This document shows positions 34,888 through 45,051 of a stretch of 64,000 nt of DNA, piece after piece. This stretch comes from Aeromonas sanarellii (lineage in GTDB: Bacteria > Pseudomonadota > Gammaproteobacteria > Enterobacterales > Aeromonadaceae): the NCBI RefSeq assembly GCF_000820085.1, contig NZ_CDBN01000049.1:19179-83178 (forward strand), written 5' to 3'. Position 1 is the first letter of the stretch. Every line of letters begins with the position of its first letter. The notes below the pieces were generated by a model. The model had not been told where the DNA came from. It saw only the letters and a list, made by a program, of their open reading frames with translations, and did no database searches. The position numbers and the translations under genes are program-made.

Positions 34888-35826
34888 TTACTTGATTCCG
34901 CCAATGCGGTTGAAGCGCACACCGGTCGGCACCCAGCTCGGCAAGCTGGAGCCTTCCTCGCGCTCGAATTCGAAACTGATCCAGATGGCGACGGCCTTGC
35001 CCACCAGGTTCTGCTCGGGCACGAAGCCCCAGAAACGGCTGTCGGTGCTGTTGTCGCGGTTGTCGCCCATCACGAAGTAGTGGCCTTCCGGCACCACCCA
35101 CTCATCCGGGTAGGTACCGGGCTGGCGATAGTAGCGATCCACCAGGTCCGGCATCAGCGGGTTGCGAAGGGTCTCGTGAGAAACCTCGCCCAGCTGCTCG
35201 GTGTAGCGATCCAGCGGGATCCCCATCTGGCTGAATTCGCCACGCTGCTCGAACTTGACGTCCAGCTTCTCGAAGCCCGGGCACGTCTTCCCTGCCTGTT
35301 CATCGCGGCTCTCTTCCACACAGCGCGGCCGGATCATCAGCTCCTTGTTGCGGTAGATGACCCTGTCCCCCGGCATGCCGACCACCCGCTTGATGTAGTC
35401 CACCCGGGCATCCAGCGGATACTTGAAGACCACCACGTCGCCGCGCTTGGGCTCGCCGGTCTCGAGGAACTTGGTGTTGGTCACCGGATCCTTGAGACCG
35501 TAGGCGAACTTCTCCACCAGGATGAAGTCGCCCACCAGCAGGGTGGGCATCATGGAGCCGGACGGGATCTGGAACGGCTCGAAGATGAAGGAGCGCAGGA
35601 TCAGCACCAGGGCGATGACAGGGAAGACCCCGCCGGTCTGTTCGATCCAGACCGGCATGGGGGCCACCTTGGCCAGGGTCTTCTCGTCCACGCCCGGGCC
35701 GGCGCTGGCACGGGCGGCCGCGATCTTTGCCGCCCGCTGCTTGGCCCAGACCAGCTTGTCCACGGTCCAGATGATGCCGGTCAGTACGGTGACGACGACG
35801 AGGATCAGGGAAAAGGTGCTTGCCAT
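34888..35826 (-). CDS. lepB: Signal peptidase I
   Basis: Inner-membrane Ser/Lys protease that removes signal peptides of exported proteins. 312 residues. Two N-terminal membrane helices are followed by the catalytic Ser91 in IPSGSMMPTL and the general-base Lys in YIKRVVGMPGD. A periplasmic beta domain includes GHYFVMGDNRDNSTDSR. It lies 3 bases after lepA, as in E. coli lepAB. Confidence 0.98.
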   Translation of the reverse strand: MASTFSLILVVVTVLTGIIWTVDKLVWAKQRAAKIAAARASAGPGVDEKTLAKVAPMPVWIEQTGGVFPVIALVLILRSFIFEPFQIPSGSMMPTLLVGDFILVEKFAYGLKDPVTNTKFLETGEPKRGDVVVFKYPLDARVDYIKRVVGMPGDRVIYRNKELMIRPRCVEESRDEQAGKTCPGFEKLDVKFEQRGEFSQMGIPLDRYTEQLGEVSHETLRNPLMPDLVDRYYRQPGTYPDEWVVPEGHYFVMGDNRDNSTDSRFWGFVPEQNLVGKAVAIWISFEFEREEGSSLPSWVPTGVRFNRIGGIK

Positions 35827-35829
35827 CGA

Positions 35830-37623
35830 TTAGTCCTTTCCGACATGGAGGATCGCGAGGAAGGCTTCCTGCGGCACGTCGACACGGCCGAGGGACTTCA
35901 TCCGCTTCTTGCCTTCTTTCTGCTTGTTCAGCAGCTTCTTCTTACGGCTCACGTCGCCACCGTAGCACTTGGCGGTCACGTCCTTGCGCAGGGCCTTGAC
36001 CGTGCTGCGGGCGATGATCTGGTTGCCGATGGCGGCCTGGATGGCGATGTCGAACATCTGGCGCGGGATCAGCTCGCGCATCTTCTCCACCACCTGGCGA
36101 CCGCGATACTGGGCGTTCTCCTTGTGGGTGATGATGGCCAGGGCGTCGACCCGCTCGCCGTTGATCATGATGTCGAGACGCACCATGTCGGAGGTCTCGA
36201 AGCGCTTGAAGCCGTAGTCCAGGGAGGCGTAGCCGCGGCTGGTGGACTTCAGGCGGTCGAAGAAGTCGAGCACCACTTCCGCCATGGGGATCTCGTAGGT
36301 CAGCGCCACCTGGTTGCCGTGGTAGACCATGTTGGTCTGCACGCCGCGCTTCTCGATGCACAGGGTGATGACGTTGCCCATGTACTCCTGCGGCAGCAGG
36401 ATGTGACACTCGGCGATGGGCTCGCGCATCTCCTTGATGCTGTTGATGGCGGGCATCTGGGCCGGGCTGTCGATGTGGATGGTGGTGCCGTCGGTCTGCT
36501 CTATCTCGTAGACCACGGTCGGCGCCGTGGTGATCAGATCCAGATCGTACTCACGCTCCAGACGCTCCTGGATGATCTCCATGTGCAGCATGCCGAGGAA
36601 GCCGCAGCGGAAGCCGAAGCCCAGGGCGGTGGAACTCTCCGGCTCGTAGAACAGGGAGGCGTCGTTGAGGGAGAGCTTCTCCAGCGCATCGCGGAACGCT
36701 TCATAGTCATCGCTGGAGATGGGGAACAGGCCCGCGTAGACTTGTGGCTTGACCTTCTTGAAACCCGCCAGCGGCTTGTCGGCGCCGTGCTTGGCCAGGG
36801 TCAGGGTATCGCCCACAGGGGCGCCGTGTATGTCCTTGATGCCGCAGACGACCCAACCCACCTCGCCACAGCCCAGGCCGTCGGTATCCACCTGCTTGGG
36901 CGTGAAGATGCCGATGCGATCCACCCCCCAGGTCTGGCCTGTGCTCATCACCTTGATCTTGTCATTCTTCTTGAGGGAACCGTTCTTGATCCGCACGAGC
37001 GACACGACCCCCAGGTAGGAGTCGAACCAGGAGTCGATGATCAGCGCCTGCAGCGGCGCATCGGGGTCCCCCTCCGGGGCCGGGATGCGGGCGACGATCT
37101 CTTCGAGTACCAGGTCCACCCCCAGGCCCGTCTTGGCGGAGCAGCGCACCGCGTCGATCGCGTCGATGCCGACGATATCCTCGATCTCCTCGGCCACCCG
37201 TTCGGGCTCGGCGGCCGGCAGGTCGATCTTGTTCAGCACCGGCACCACTTCCAGATCCATTTCCATGGCGGTGTAGCAGTTGGCCAGAGTCTGTGCCTCA
37301 ACCCCCTGACCGGCATCCACCACCAGCAGAGCCCCTTCACAGGCAGCCAGGGAGCGAGAAACCTCGTAGGAGAAATCCACGTGGCCCGGGGTGTCGATAA
37401 AGTTCAGCTGATAGGTGTTACCGTCTTGTGCCTGGTAGTTCAGGGTCACACTCTGTGCCTTGATGGTAATGCCGCGCTCGCGCTCCAGATCCATGGAGTC
37501 CAGCACCTGGGCCTGCATCTCACGGTCGGACAGGCCGCCGCAAGTCTGGATCAGACGGTCCGACAGGGTCGACTTACCGTGGTCGATGTGCGCAATAATC
37601 GAAAAGTTACGAATGTGTTTCAT
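35830..37623 (-). CDS. lepA: Elongation factor 4 (LepA)
   Basis: Ribosome-associated translational GTPase thought to act on back-translocation or initiation. 597 residues. Start [19 protein letters not shown] (37623); the open frame reaches a TTG six codons earlier. G1 is [10 protein letters not shown]3 DTPGH and G4 NKID. The C-terminal CTD ends [16 protein letters not shown]. The RBS is weak. First gene of lepA-lepB-rnc-era-recO-pdxJ. Confidence 0.98.
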   Translation of the reverse strand: MKHIRNFSIIAHIDHGKSTLSDRLIQTCGGLSDREMQAQVLDSMDLERERGITIKAQSVTLNYQAQDGNTYQLNFIDTPGHVDFSYEVSRSLAACEGALLVVDAGQGVEAQTLANCYTAMEMDLEVVPVLNKIDLPAAEPERVAEEIEDIVGIDAIDAVRCSAKTGLGVDLVLEEIVARIPAPEGDPDAPLQALIIDSWFDSYLGVVSLVRIKNGSLKKNDKIKVMSTGQTWGVDRIGIFTPKQVDTDGLGCGEVGWVVCGIKDIHGAPVGDTLTLAKHGADKPLAGFKKVKPQVYAGLFPISSDDYEAFRDALEKLSLNDASLFYEPESSTALGFGFRCGFLGMLHMEIIQERLEREYDLDLITTAPTVVYEIEQTDGTTIHIDSPAQMPAINSIKEMREPIAECHILLPQEYMGNVITLCIEKRGVQTNMVYHGNQVALTYEIPMAEVVLDFFDRLKSTSRGYASLDYGFKRFETSDMVRLDIMINGERVDALAIITHKENAQYRGRQVVEKMRELIPRQMFDIAIQAAIGNQIIARSTVKALRKDVTAKCYGGDVSRKKKLLNKQKEGKKRMKSLGRVDVPQEAFLAILHVGKD

Positions 37624-37671
37624 CGAGCAAGAATCACTCAAAATTAAGTTAGGGTCGGATATGAGGGCAGG

Positions 37672-37701
37672 ATTTTACTGGATAACCCGGTCGACGGCCA
37701 A
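37672..37701 (-). promoter_or_regulatory. Possible promoter of lepA
   Basis: On the minus strand TTGGCC (37701-37696), an 18-base spacer and TAAAAT (37677-37672) lie about 50 bases before the lepA ATG. The gap from rseC (170 bases) supports a separate promoter. Confidence 0.4.
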
Positions 37702-37793
37702 TCTTTAGTCGGCGGGCACCAGAAATAGCGCCTTGTCTGGCGGGCTTCCGGCACCAAGGTGGCGGCGCCAGCGCCAGCAGAGGATCCCGCCCC

Positions 37794-38255
37794 TCAGGAG
37801 ATATGGCGGGTCTTGAGCACCACGCCGAGCATGCGGGGGCCATATTCCCCCTGCTCGAGCCGGTCGGAAAAGTAACGAACCAGTAAAAATCCGACTGTGC
37901 CGCCCAGCAGGCAGCTGAGGATGGTGACCCCTTCCCCCGCCGACAAGAGCGGTGCCAGCCAGAGCTGGCCGATCAGGGCACCGAGCAGCAAACAAAAGAG
38001 CGGCAGCACGTAGACCAGGGCGGCCCCGCGCAGGATGCTGGCCTGGGGGATACCGAGACGGATCTGCTGGCCCACAGCCACTTCGCCGGTGAGGGCGACC
38101 CGCAATCGCTGCTCCTTCATGGGAAAAGCCTTGGCGACGGTCCCGGAGCCGCAGCTGGACTGCTGATGGCAACCGCTGCAGGCGGAGCGACGCTCGCACT
38201 CCACCCAGGCATAGGGCCCCTCGATGGCGACCACGGTCGCCAGCTCTTCGCTCAT
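37794..38255 (-). CDS. rseC: Sigma-E regulatory protein RseC
   Basis: Inner-membrane protein of the SoxR-reducing/RseC family. 153 residues from MSEELATVVAIEGPYAWV. A Cys-rich N-terminal part (CSGCHQQSSCGSG) is followed by two membrane helices at about 75-125. The start was placed after GGTGAG and by alignment to E. coli. Last gene of rpoE-rseABC. Its role in sigma-E control is modest in E. coli. Confidence 0.92.
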   Translation of the reverse strand: MSEELATVVAIEGPYAWVECERRSACSGCHQQSSCGSGTVAKAFPMKEQRLRVALTGEVAVGQQIRLGIPQASILRGAALVYVLPLFCLLLGALIGQLWLAPLLSAGEGVTILSCLLGGTVGFLLVRYFSDRLEQGEYGPRMLGVVLKTRHIS

Positions 38256-38345
38256 GTTACTCACCAGGTGACTCCAGACGGGTGGCAATGGGTTTATCCG
38301 ATCTCAGCACGCCAGCCCGGGTTCGGCAAGTGTCGCACTCACGCC

Positions 38346-39326
38346 TCACTGCACCGCCTCGTTGCGGGTCAGGGGCTGCACCGACTCGGCGATGCGTTTG
38401 GCGGTCTCGGCAGGCACCTCGCCGACCACGGTGATCTCCACGCCGACCTCGTTGACATAGCTCACCAGCGAGGTGGCGCCCTGACGGATCAGTTGCTGGC
38501 GCACCGCCTGCTTGGGGTCGACCCGGGCGACGTAGACGGAGAGATCCACCAGACCGTCCGAGAGCATCATGTAATCCACCGGCAGGCTGGTACTGACCAG
38601 CTGGTGCCTGTCCTGGGAGAGCACCTTGAACCCATCCGGCAGCCAGGTCAGGTGCCAGTTGAGGGTCTGCTGGGGCGTGGGATAGGCATCTTCCAGCGCC
38701 AGCGCCTCGGGCAACTGGCTCTTGGCCAGGGTCACCAGCCAGGGGGCCGGGGCAGACTGCTTGTCCAGATCCACTCCCAGCACCTGCTCCACCAGGTTGC
38801 CTTCCCGATCCACCATGTCCACCCTAAGCAGCAGATGGCTCTGTTCGTCGATCCAGAGCACGAAGCCGTACTTGTCTGCCTCCTTGGGCACCAGCCTGAC
38901 GACCTGGGCCACCAGACCCGCCACCCGGCTGCGTCCGGCCAGCACGGGGTCATAGCTCTCCAGCACCCGGGGCAGCGGCATCTTCACCAGGCTCGACCAG
39001 ACCCCGGGGAAGCGCGCCCCCTTGAGGGTGTAGGGCTCGTGGGTGTTCTCGAAGAAGGTGTACTCGTTCTGGCGCTGCAGGTACTCCACCGCCTTGCCAT
39101 CGAGATAGCTGAGGTGGGCCACCTCCTTGCCATCGATCACGCCGTGGCTGAAACGGATGGGCTCGAGCCGGCCCTGTCTGGCCTTGACCATGGACAATTC
39201 GAAGTTCTGTTGCGAAACGGCACTCTGCATCTGCTGCAACAAGGCCTCGGCCGACAGATCGTCGGCCGAGGCCTTGGCACAAGTCAACAGGAGAGAGGCC
39301 AGCAGAATGAGGCTGGACTGGCGCAC
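38346..39326 (-). CDS. rseB: Periplasmic sigma-E regulator RseB (MucB family)
   Basis: Binds RseA in the periplasm and protects it from DegS cleavage until LPS or other stress signals displace it. 326 residues with a GTG start; the signal peptide ends near ASA|DDLSAEALL. A LolA-like N-terminal domain (WIDEQSHLLLRVDMVD) and a smaller C-terminal domain are recognisable. 21 bases after rseA. Confidence 0.94.
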   Translation of the reverse strand: MRQSSLILLASLLLTCAKASADDLSAEALLQQMQSAVSQQNFELSMVKARQGRLEPIRFSHGVIDGKEVAHLSYLDGKAVEYLQRQNEYTFFENTHEPYTLKGARFPGVWSSLVKMPLPRVLESYDPVLAGRSRVAGLVAQVVRLVPKEADKYGFVLWIDEQSHLLLRVDMVDREGNLVEQVLGVDLDKQSAPAPWLVTLAKSQLPEALALEDAYPTPQQTLNWHLTWLPDGFKVLSQDRHQLVSTSLPVDYMMLSDGLVDLSVYVARVDPKQAVRQQLIRQGATSLVSYVNEVGVEITVVGEVPAETAKRIAESVQPLTRNEAVQ

Positions 39327-39347
39327 GATCTGATCCCTAAAAATGCG

Positions 39348-39935
39348 TTATTCCTGAATCTGCTTGTCTTGCAGCAGACGTTGTTGCAATTGATGGTCGC
39401 GCAGGAAGGCATTGATCCGCTCGCGCTGTTCCTGCATCTGCTGCTCGCTCAAGCCTTGCTGACGCACGCCGGCTCGGCTGCCGTCCTGGGGGTAGTGCAC
39501 GCTCACCGGGGCCGCGCTACCGCCGACCGGAATGGTGTTGAGCACCGGGTTGCTGGGGACACCATCCTGGCCCTGATACTGCTGCACCCCGAAGATGACG
39601 GCGGCAGCCACGGAGGCGGCAATGGCATACTGTCCCATTTGCTGACCGAACCGGCGAACCAGGGGCACCACCTTGCCAGCCGTCTTCACCGCGGGTGCGG
39701 CGGGCTGGGCCGGCTTGGGCGCCAATATGGCCGGTTCGTCTTCCAGCGCCAGCATGATGCTGTCGCTGAGATCCAGTTGCAGATTGACCGGCAGGTCTCC
39801 CCGCATGGCATCACCGATCAGATGGTAACGCGCCCAGGTATCTTGCAGAGCGGGATCCGTTCCCAGCTCTTTCAGAACCTCTATCTCGCTGAGGTCACCA
39901 TCCATCAGGGCTGAAAGTTGCTCTTTATTTGCCAT
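39348..39935 (-). CDS. rseA: Anti-sigma-E factor RseA
   Basis: Single-pass inner-membrane inhibitor of RpoE. 195 residues. The cytoplasmic N-terminus MANKEQLSALMDGDLSE and RYHLIGDAMRGDLP is the sigma-binding part. The membrane helix is at about 100-117 (YAIAASVAAAVIFGV). The Gln-rich periplasmic tail ends QQRLLQDKQIQE and is the likely DegS/RseB target. Between rpoE and rseB. Confidence 0.94.
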   Translation of the reverse strand: MANKEQLSALMDGDLSEIEVLKELGTDPALQDTWARYHLIGDAMRGDLPVNLQLDLSDSIMLALEDEPAILAPKPAQPAAPAVKTAGKVVPLVRRFGQQMGQYAIAASVAAAVIFGVQQYQGQDGVPSNPVLNTIPVGGSAAPVSVHYPQDGSRAGVRQQGLSEQQMQEQRERINAFLRDHQLQQRLLQDKQIQE

Positions 39936-39957
39936 AAGTTTGCCTGTCTTTCCCCAG

Positions 39958-40539
39958 TTAATGCTCGATCAGAGGTTGCAACCTTTTATCGATTGCTTCC
40001 CTCGCCCGGAAGATGCGGGATCTCACCGTACCCACAGGGCAATCCATGATCTCCGCAATCTCCTCGTAGCTCAGCCCTTCCATTTCGCGAAGGGTGATCG
40101 CCGTTCTCAAATCTTCGGGCAGGGCTTCTATGGCGGTAAACACGGTGCGCTTGATCTCGTCGGTCAGCGCCAGGTTTTCCGGGGTGGCCACCTCTTGCAG
40201 GGCTTCACCACCACCATAGTATTCAGCCTCATCCGCTTCGACATCACTGCTGGGCGGTCTGCGCCCCTGTGACGTCAGGTAATTTTTGGCCGTGTTGACG
40301 GCGATCCGGTACAACCAGGTGTAAAACGCGCTCTCGCCACGGAATGTCGGCAGCGCACGATAAGCCTTGATGAAAGCCTCTTGCGCCACATCCGGTACAT
40401 CGCCCGGATTGTTGACATACCTAGCCACCAGGTTGACCACCTTGTGCTGGTATTTGCGTACCAACAGGTTGAATGCATTCTTATCGCCACGCTGGACCCG
40501 TTCAACCAGCTGTTCGTCCAGTAGATTCTGGTCGCTCAT
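39958..40539 (-). CDS. rpoE: RNA polymerase sigma-E (extracytoplasmic stress)
   Basis: ECF sigma factor for envelope stress. 193 residues, beginning MSDQNLLDEQLVERVQRGDK. Region 2 contains YRALPTFRGESAFYTWLYRI, and region 4 contains LREMEGLSYEEIAEIMDCPV. Divergent from nadB, exactly as in E. coli. A self-recognised promoter lies upstream. Confidence 0.98.
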   Translation of the reverse strand: MSDQNLLDEQLVERVQRGDKNAFNLLVRKYQHKVVNLVARYVNNPGDVPDVAQEAFIKAYRALPTFRGESAFYTWLYRIAVNTAKNYLTSQGRRPPSSDVEADEAEYYGGGEALQEVATPENLALTDEIKRTVFTAIEALPEDLRTAITLREMEGLSYEEIAEIMDCPVGTVRSRIFRAREAIDKRLQPLIEH

Positions 40540-40603
40540 CAGAGCCGTAAAACCCCCATCAGGTTATCGTTCTTCTTTTCCGGCCCCTTCTAAGCGCACA
40601 AGT

Positions 40604-40630
40604 TCAGACAGGAGGAATCAGAGAAAGTTC
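40604..40630 (-). promoter_or_regulatory. Sigma-E autoregulatory promoter of rpoE
   Basis: On the minus strand GAACTT (40630-40625), exactly 16 bases and TCTGA (40608-40604) match the sigma-E consensus GAACTT-N16-TCTGA. It lies about 65 bases before the rpoE ATG. E. coli rpoE has an equivalent autoregulated promoter. Confidence 0.75.
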
Positions 40631-40712
40631 GCTTGCATTGAAAAAAATGTGATGCGGGCTGCACCACAGCCCCCCCTTGGGCTACCATGGGGCCAGTTCT
40701 TAATCCAGGCCA

Positions 40713-42329
40713 ATGATACTTATGAAAGCAAGTGTTGAATACCTTTGCGACGTACTGATCATTGGCAGCGGTGCCGCCGGTCTGTCCCTCGCGTTGCGAT
40801 TGGCAGACCAGGCCAAAGTCCTGGTTCTGAGCAAGGGGCCCATCAGTGAGGGGGCCACTCTCTATGCGCAAGGAGGCATCGCTGCCGTGTTCGACGAGAC
40901 CGACAGCATCGAATCCCACGTGAGCGACACGCTCAACGCCGGGGCCGGGTTGTGCGACCCGGCGGTGGTGGAGTTCACCGCCCGCAATGCCCGCGACTCC
41001 ATCCAGTGGCTGATCCAGCAGGGGGTCCCCTTCGATCAGGAGGAGGATGCCGAGGGGGAGTCCCACTACCACCTGACCCGGGAAGGGGGCCACAGCCATC
41101 GCCGCATCTTCCACGCGGCCGATGCCACCGGCAAGGCGGTGCAGCTCACTCTGATCGATCAGGTGCGCGCTCATCCCAACATCCAGCTGATGGAGCGCTT
41201 CAACGCGGTCGACCTCATCACCACCCGCAAGCTGGGGCTGCCGGGCAACAAGGTGCTGGGCGCCTATGTCTGGAACCGCAACGTCGAGCAGGTCGAGGTG
41301 ATCCGCGCCCGCTTCGTGGCGCTGGCCACCGGCGGCGCCTCCAAGGTGTACCAGTACACCTCCAACCCGGACGTGAGCTCGGGTGACGGCATCGCCATGG
41401 CATGGCGCGCCGGCTGCCGGGTGGCGAACCTGGAGTTCAACCAGTTCCACCCCACCAGCCTGTTCCACCCGGATGACCCCAACTTCCTGCTGACCGAGGC
41501 CCTGCGCGGCGAGGGCGCCTATCTGCGCCGCCCCGACGGCAGCCGCTTTATGCCGGATTTTGATCCCCGAGCGGAGCTGGCGCCCCGCGACATAGTCGCC
41601 CGTGCCATCGACCACGAGATGAAGCGCCTGGGCGCCGACTGCATGTATTTGGACATCAGCCACAAGCCGGCGGACTTCATCATCAAGCACTTCCCGACCA
41701 TCTTTGATCGCTGCCTCGCGGTCGGCATCGACATCACCAGGGAGGCCATGCCCATAGTTCCGGCGGCGCACTACACCTGTGGCGGCGTGATGATCGACAA
41801 CAACGGCCAGACCGACATCCCGGGTCTCTACGCCATCGGCGAGGTGACCTACACCGGGCTGCACGGCGCCAATCGCATGGCCTCCAACTCCCTGCTCGAA
41901 TGCGTGGTCTATGCCCACCAGGCGGGGGCCGACATCCTGGCCAAGCTGCCCACCAGCGTAGCCCCCCCCAGCCTGCCGGCCTGGGACGAGAGCCAGGTGG
42001 ACGACTCCGACGAGCAGGTGGTGATCCAGCACAACTGGCACGAGCTGCGGCTGATGATGTGGGACTACGTGGGCATAGTGCGCACCAACAAGCGCCTGGC
42101 CCGGGCCAAGCGTCGCATCGACCTGCTCAAGCAGGAGGTGCAGGAGTACTACGCGAACTTCCGCGTCTCCAACAACCTGCTGGAGCTGCGCAACCTGTTG
42201 CAGGTGGCCGAGCTGATCGTCAACTGTGCCCTGCAGCGCAAGGAGTCCCGGGGTCTGCACTACAACCTGGACTATCCGGACATGCAGCCCAATCCCAAGC
42301 CAACGGTGCTGACGCCGGAGCGGGACTGA
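40713..42329 (+). CDS. nadB: L-aspartate oxidase
   Basis: FAD enzyme converting aspartate to iminoaspartate in NAD synthesis. 538 residues from ATG 40713, or 535 from ATG 40722 ([17 protein letters not shown]), which fits E. coli slightly better. The FAD-binding motif is [18 protein letters not shown]; active-site segments are [24 protein letters not shown] and [17 protein letters not shown] strong terminator follows. Confidence 0.98.
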   Translation: MILMKASVEYLCDVLIIGSGAAGLSLALRLADQAKVLVLSKGPISEGATLYAQGGIAAVFDETDSIESHVSDTLNAGAGLCDPAVVEFTARNARDSIQWLIQQGVPFDQEEDAEGESHYHLTREGGHSHRRIFHAADATGKAVQLTLIDQVRAHPNIQLMERFNAVDLITTRKLGLPGNKVLGAYVWNRNVEQVEVIRARFVALATGGASKVYQYTSNPDVSSGDGIAMAWRAGCRVANLEFNQFHPTSLFHPDDPNFLLTEALRGEGAYLRRPDGSRFMPDFDPRAELAPRDIVARAIDHEMKRLGADCMYLDISHKPADFIIKHFPTIFDRCLAVGIDITREAMPIVPAAHYTCGGVMIDNNGQTDIPGLYAIGEVTYTGLHGANRMASNSLLECVVYAHQAGADILAKLPTSVAPPSLPAWDESQVDDSDEQVVIQHNWHELRLMMWDYVGIVRTNKRLARAKRRIDLLKQEVQEYYANFRVSNNLLELRNLLQVAELIVNCALQRKESRGLHYNLDYPDMQPNPKPTVLTPERD

Positions 42330-42348
42330 CCTCCAGGCTTTTCCTCCA

Positions 42349-42370
42349 TGACCCCGCTTCGGCGGGGTCA
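42349..42370 (+). terminator. Rho-independent terminator of nadB
   Basis: Perfect 9-bp stem TGACCCCGC/GCGGGGTCA with a TTCG tetraloop, then TTCATT. It faces the convergent ygfX gene. Confidence 0.8.
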
Positions 42371-42393
42371 TTCATTGGTGCCAGTGCAGGAGC

Positions 42394-42798
42394 TCAACGA
42401 GGAGCGGCGAGATGGATGGCGCGGGCCAGGGTACGGTAGTGCTCGGGCGCCAGCGCATCGGAGCAGAGCCAGAGGTGGCGGACCGGCCCCCGCTCAGGCG
42501 ACAGCCTCAACCAGAGCACCCCTGGCAGGATGCGGCTGCCGGGATCCACCCGATGGCGCGCCCCTTGCCACGTCAGCCACTCCCCATCCCAGACGAGGGG
42601 CTCGCCCGCAGCAACCCGGCGTACCGCGAGCCAGAGGCCCAGCCCCCAGCAGGGAAGAAACAGCCCCCACTGCCAGCCCTGGATCAGGCGGGCCGTGGGC
42701 CAGAGCAGCAACAGAAACAAGGTGCACAGCAGCAGGCGCTGCCAGCGGGAGGCGGTGACGGGCATCACCACCCGCATCGGGGGAACCGGGCTGGCCAT
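42394..42798 (-). CDS. ygfX: YgfX family membrane protein
   Basis: A 134-residue protein with two adjacent membrane helices (about 20-60) and a soluble C-terminal part rich in Trp. It follows sdhE by 28 bases, the same pairing as E. coli ygfY-ygfX. E. coli YgfX has been described as an inner-membrane protein affecting MreB/FtsZ, but whether it is truly a toxin is disputed. Identification rests on position and topology more than on sequence. Confidence 0.75.
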   Translation of the reverse strand: MASPVPPMRVVMPVTASRWQRLLLCTLFLLLLWPTARLIQGWQWGLFLPCWGLGLWLAVRRVAAGEPLVWDGEWLTWQGARHRVDPGSRILPGVLWLRLSPERGPVRHLWLCSDALAPEHYRTLARAIHLAAPR

Positions 42799-42826
42799 GG
42801 GTCAGGCCGCGGGTCGGGAACCAGGC

Positions 42827-43096
42827 TCAGCGCAGGCGATCGTGGCGGGCCTGGTTGCGCTCGAGGATGAGGGGGATCATGGCGGCAAAGGCGGCATCGT
42901 CCGGCACGCCGTGCCCCATGCACCAGCGGAACAGCTCGGGATCCTCGCACTCCAGCAGGCGGATGAAGGTCTGCTGCTCGGCCTCGCCGAGGCCGTCGAA
43001 CTCGTGTTCAAAGAAGGGCATAAAGATCACATCCAGCTCGAGCATGCCGCGGCGGCAGGCCCACTTCAGGCGGGACTTCTCACTTGGGGTCAACAT
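42827..43096 (-). CDS. sdhE: FAD assembly factor SdhE
   Basis: Small protein that promotes covalent flavinylation of succinate dehydrogenase. 89 residues from MLTPSEKSRLKWACRRGMLE, with AAGGAGAG just upstream. The RGxxE flavinylation motif is RRGMLELD. The longer frame adds 20 codons without homology. Divergent from ygfZ, as in E. coli. Confidence 0.95.
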   Translation of the reverse strand: MLTPSEKSRLKWACRRGMLELDVIFMPFFEHEFDGLGEAEQQTFIRLLECEDPELFRWCMGHGVPDDAAFAAMIPLILERNQARHDRLR

Positions 43097-43209
43097 GGAA
43101 CTCTCCTTACAAAGACCCGGGAATGGTAGCAGCTGGATTTTCCGGCTGACAAACATTCCTTACGTCTTTACCATGCAGGTCACATACTTTCTGTCTCTGG
43201 AATCCCATC

Positions 43210-44121
43210 GTGAGCCTGCCGACCCCTCTTCTTCCTGCCGAGCCGACCCTGTTCTCCCTGACCGATCTGGCCGTCACCCGCTTCACGGGCCCGGATCGCG
43301 CCAAGTATCTGCAGGGCCAGGTCACCTGTGACGTCAACGCCCTGCTGCCAGGCCAGAGCAGCCTCGGCGGCCACTGCGATCCCAAGGGCAAGCTGTGGAG
43401 CGATTTTCGCCTGCTCTGCCTGGAAGAGAGCCTGCTGATGCTGACCAAACCCTCGGTACTGGCACGCCAGTTGCCGGAACTCAAGAAGTTTGCGGTGTTC
43501 GCCAAGGTCGAGATCGGCGAGTTCCAGGGCGAAGTGGTCGGGCTGGCCGGCCAGGGCACGGATGCCTGGATCTCGGCGCACCACGGCCTTCGGGAAACCG
43601 GCCTGGTCGACGGCGGCATGGCGGTGCGGGTGGAGGCGGACCGCTGGTTGCTGGCGAGCGAATCGCACCTGGCCCTGAACCTGCCGGTCGGCGACGAAGC
43701 GCTCTGGTGGGGGCTGGAGATCAAGGCCGGTCTCCCCCATCTGGAGGCGGTCCATCAGGGGGAGTACATTCCCCAGATGCTGAACCTGCAGGCCCTGGAG
43801 GGCATCTGCTTCACCAAGGGCTGCTACATGGGGCAGGAGACGGTGGCTCGCGCCAAGTATCGCGGCGCCAACAACCGCGCCCTCTTCGTGCTGACGGGCA
43901 GCGTCGGCGGCCCGGTTGCCAGCGGCGATGCCCTGGAGATCCAGCTCGGTGACAACTGGCGCCGCAGCGGTCTGGTGCTCAACGCCTGGCAGCAGCAGGG
44001 TCAGGTGTGGCTCACCGCCGTGCTGCCGAAAGACACCGAGGCCGACGCCCGCTTCCGCCTCAAACAGGAGGAAGGTTCCAGCCTGACACTGCAGCCCCTC
44101 CCCTACCCGCTTGCCGACTGA
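43210..44121 (+). CDS. ygfZ: Folate-binding tRNA-modifying/Fe-S cluster protein YgfZ
   Basis: Tetrahydrofolate-dependent protein needed for several iron-sulphur enzymes, including MiaB. 303 residues with a GTG start. The signature KGCYMGQETVARAKYRG contains the essential Cys. N-terminal YLQGQVTCDVNAL and HCDPKGKLWSDFRL are typical. It ends 3 bases before the convergent LysR gene, leaving no room for a separate terminator. Confidence 0.96.
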   Translation: MSLPTPLLPAEPTLFSLTDLAVTRFTGPDRAKYLQGQVTCDVNALLPGQSSLGGHCDPKGKLWSDFRLLCLEESLLMLTKPSVLARQLPELKKFAVFAKVEIGEFQGEVVGLAGQGTDAWISAHHGLRETGLVDGGMAVRVEADRWLLASESHLALNLPVGDEALWWGLEIKAGLPHLEAVHQGEYIPQMLNLQALEGICFTKGCYMGQETVARAKYRGANNRALFVLTGSVGGPVASGDALEIQLGDNWRRSGLVLNAWQQQGQVWLTAVLPKDTEADARFRLKQEEGSSLTLQPLPYPLAD

Positions 44122-44124
44122 CGT

Positions 44125-45006
44125 CTAGCGAGGCACCCGCGACAGCAGGGCCTCTTTCAGCCAGCGCCCCGCCTGCCCGAGCGGGCGGGCGCGATACCAT
44201 TGCAGCTCCAGCTCCAGCTCGGCCTGGGCGGTGAAGTCCGGCTTGAGCACCACCAGTTCCCCCCGCGCCAGCGGCCGATGCAGCAAAAATTCGGGCACCG
44301 CCGCCCACCCCAGCCCCAGCTTGACCAGCTCCAGCACGCCGAGATCTCCCTCGACCCACCACACTTGCGCCGAGAGGCGGAAGCGATGGCGCTCCGTCCC
44401 CTCACGCCGTCCCGTCACCATCAACTGGCGGGCCCCCTGCAGGTCGCTCTCGTGCAGCTGTGTCTTGCGGGCCAGGGGGTGATCCGGGGAGACAACCAGC
44501 GGCATGGTGACGGCCCCGAGGGAACGGGAAACCAGATCCCGTTCGGGGTGCGCCTTCTGGTAGCTGATGCCGAGCTGGGCCCGGCCGCTCTTGAGCAGCT
44601 CGGTCACGTCCTCCATCAGCGGGAACAGCAGCTCCAGCTCCACCCTGGGGTAGCGGCTGGCAAACTCCTCCAGCAGGGAGCCGAGCCAGGGCAGGTGGGA
44701 GTCATCGTCGATGGCCAGGGTGAGGCGCGACTCGATGCCGCTGGCCAGTTCGCCGGCGATGGCCTGCAGCCGTTCGCTCTGGGCCAGCAGGACGCTGGCC
44801 TCCTGGCTGATGCGGGCCCCCACCTCCGTCAGCACCGGATAGCGGCCGCTGCGATCGAACAGCTCGAGGCCGAGATCGATCTCCAGGTTGGCGATGGCGC
44901 TGCTCACCACCGACTGGGCCTTGCCGAGCCGCCGCGCCGCCGCCGAGAAGGAGCCCGTCTCGGCGGCGGCCAGCAGGGTTCTGAATTGTTCCAGTGAGGG
45001 GGTCAT
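44125..45006 (-). CDS. LysR family transcriptional regulator
   Basis: 293 residues. The N-terminal winged helix-turn-helix is FRTLLAAAETGSFSAAARRL and AQSVVSSAIANLEIDLGLELF. A C-terminal effector-binding domain follows. It is divergent from a PACE efflux gene, and a perfect dyad lies in the 123-base gap. This is the usual arrangement of AceR-type regulators, so it probably controls the efflux gene and itself. The inducer is unknown; short diamines or biocides are candidates by analogy. Confidence 0.9.
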   Translation of the reverse strand: MTPSLEQFRTLLAAAETGSFSAAARRLGKAQSVVSSAIANLEIDLGLELFDRSGRYPVLTEVGARISQEASVLLAQSERLQAIAGELASGIESRLTLAIDDDSHLPWLGSLLEEFASRYPRVELELLFPLMEDVTELLKSGRAQLGISYQKAHPERDLVSRSLGAVTMPLVVSPDHPLARKTQLHESDLQGARQLMVTGRREGTERHRFRLSAQVWWVEGDLGVLELVKLGLGWAAVPEFLLHRPLARGELVVLKPDFTAQAELELELQWYRARPLGQAGRWLKEALLSRVPR

Positions 45007-45051
45007 GGTCTGCTCCAGCGCTCGGTGGTGGCGCCATATCCATCTATTTTA

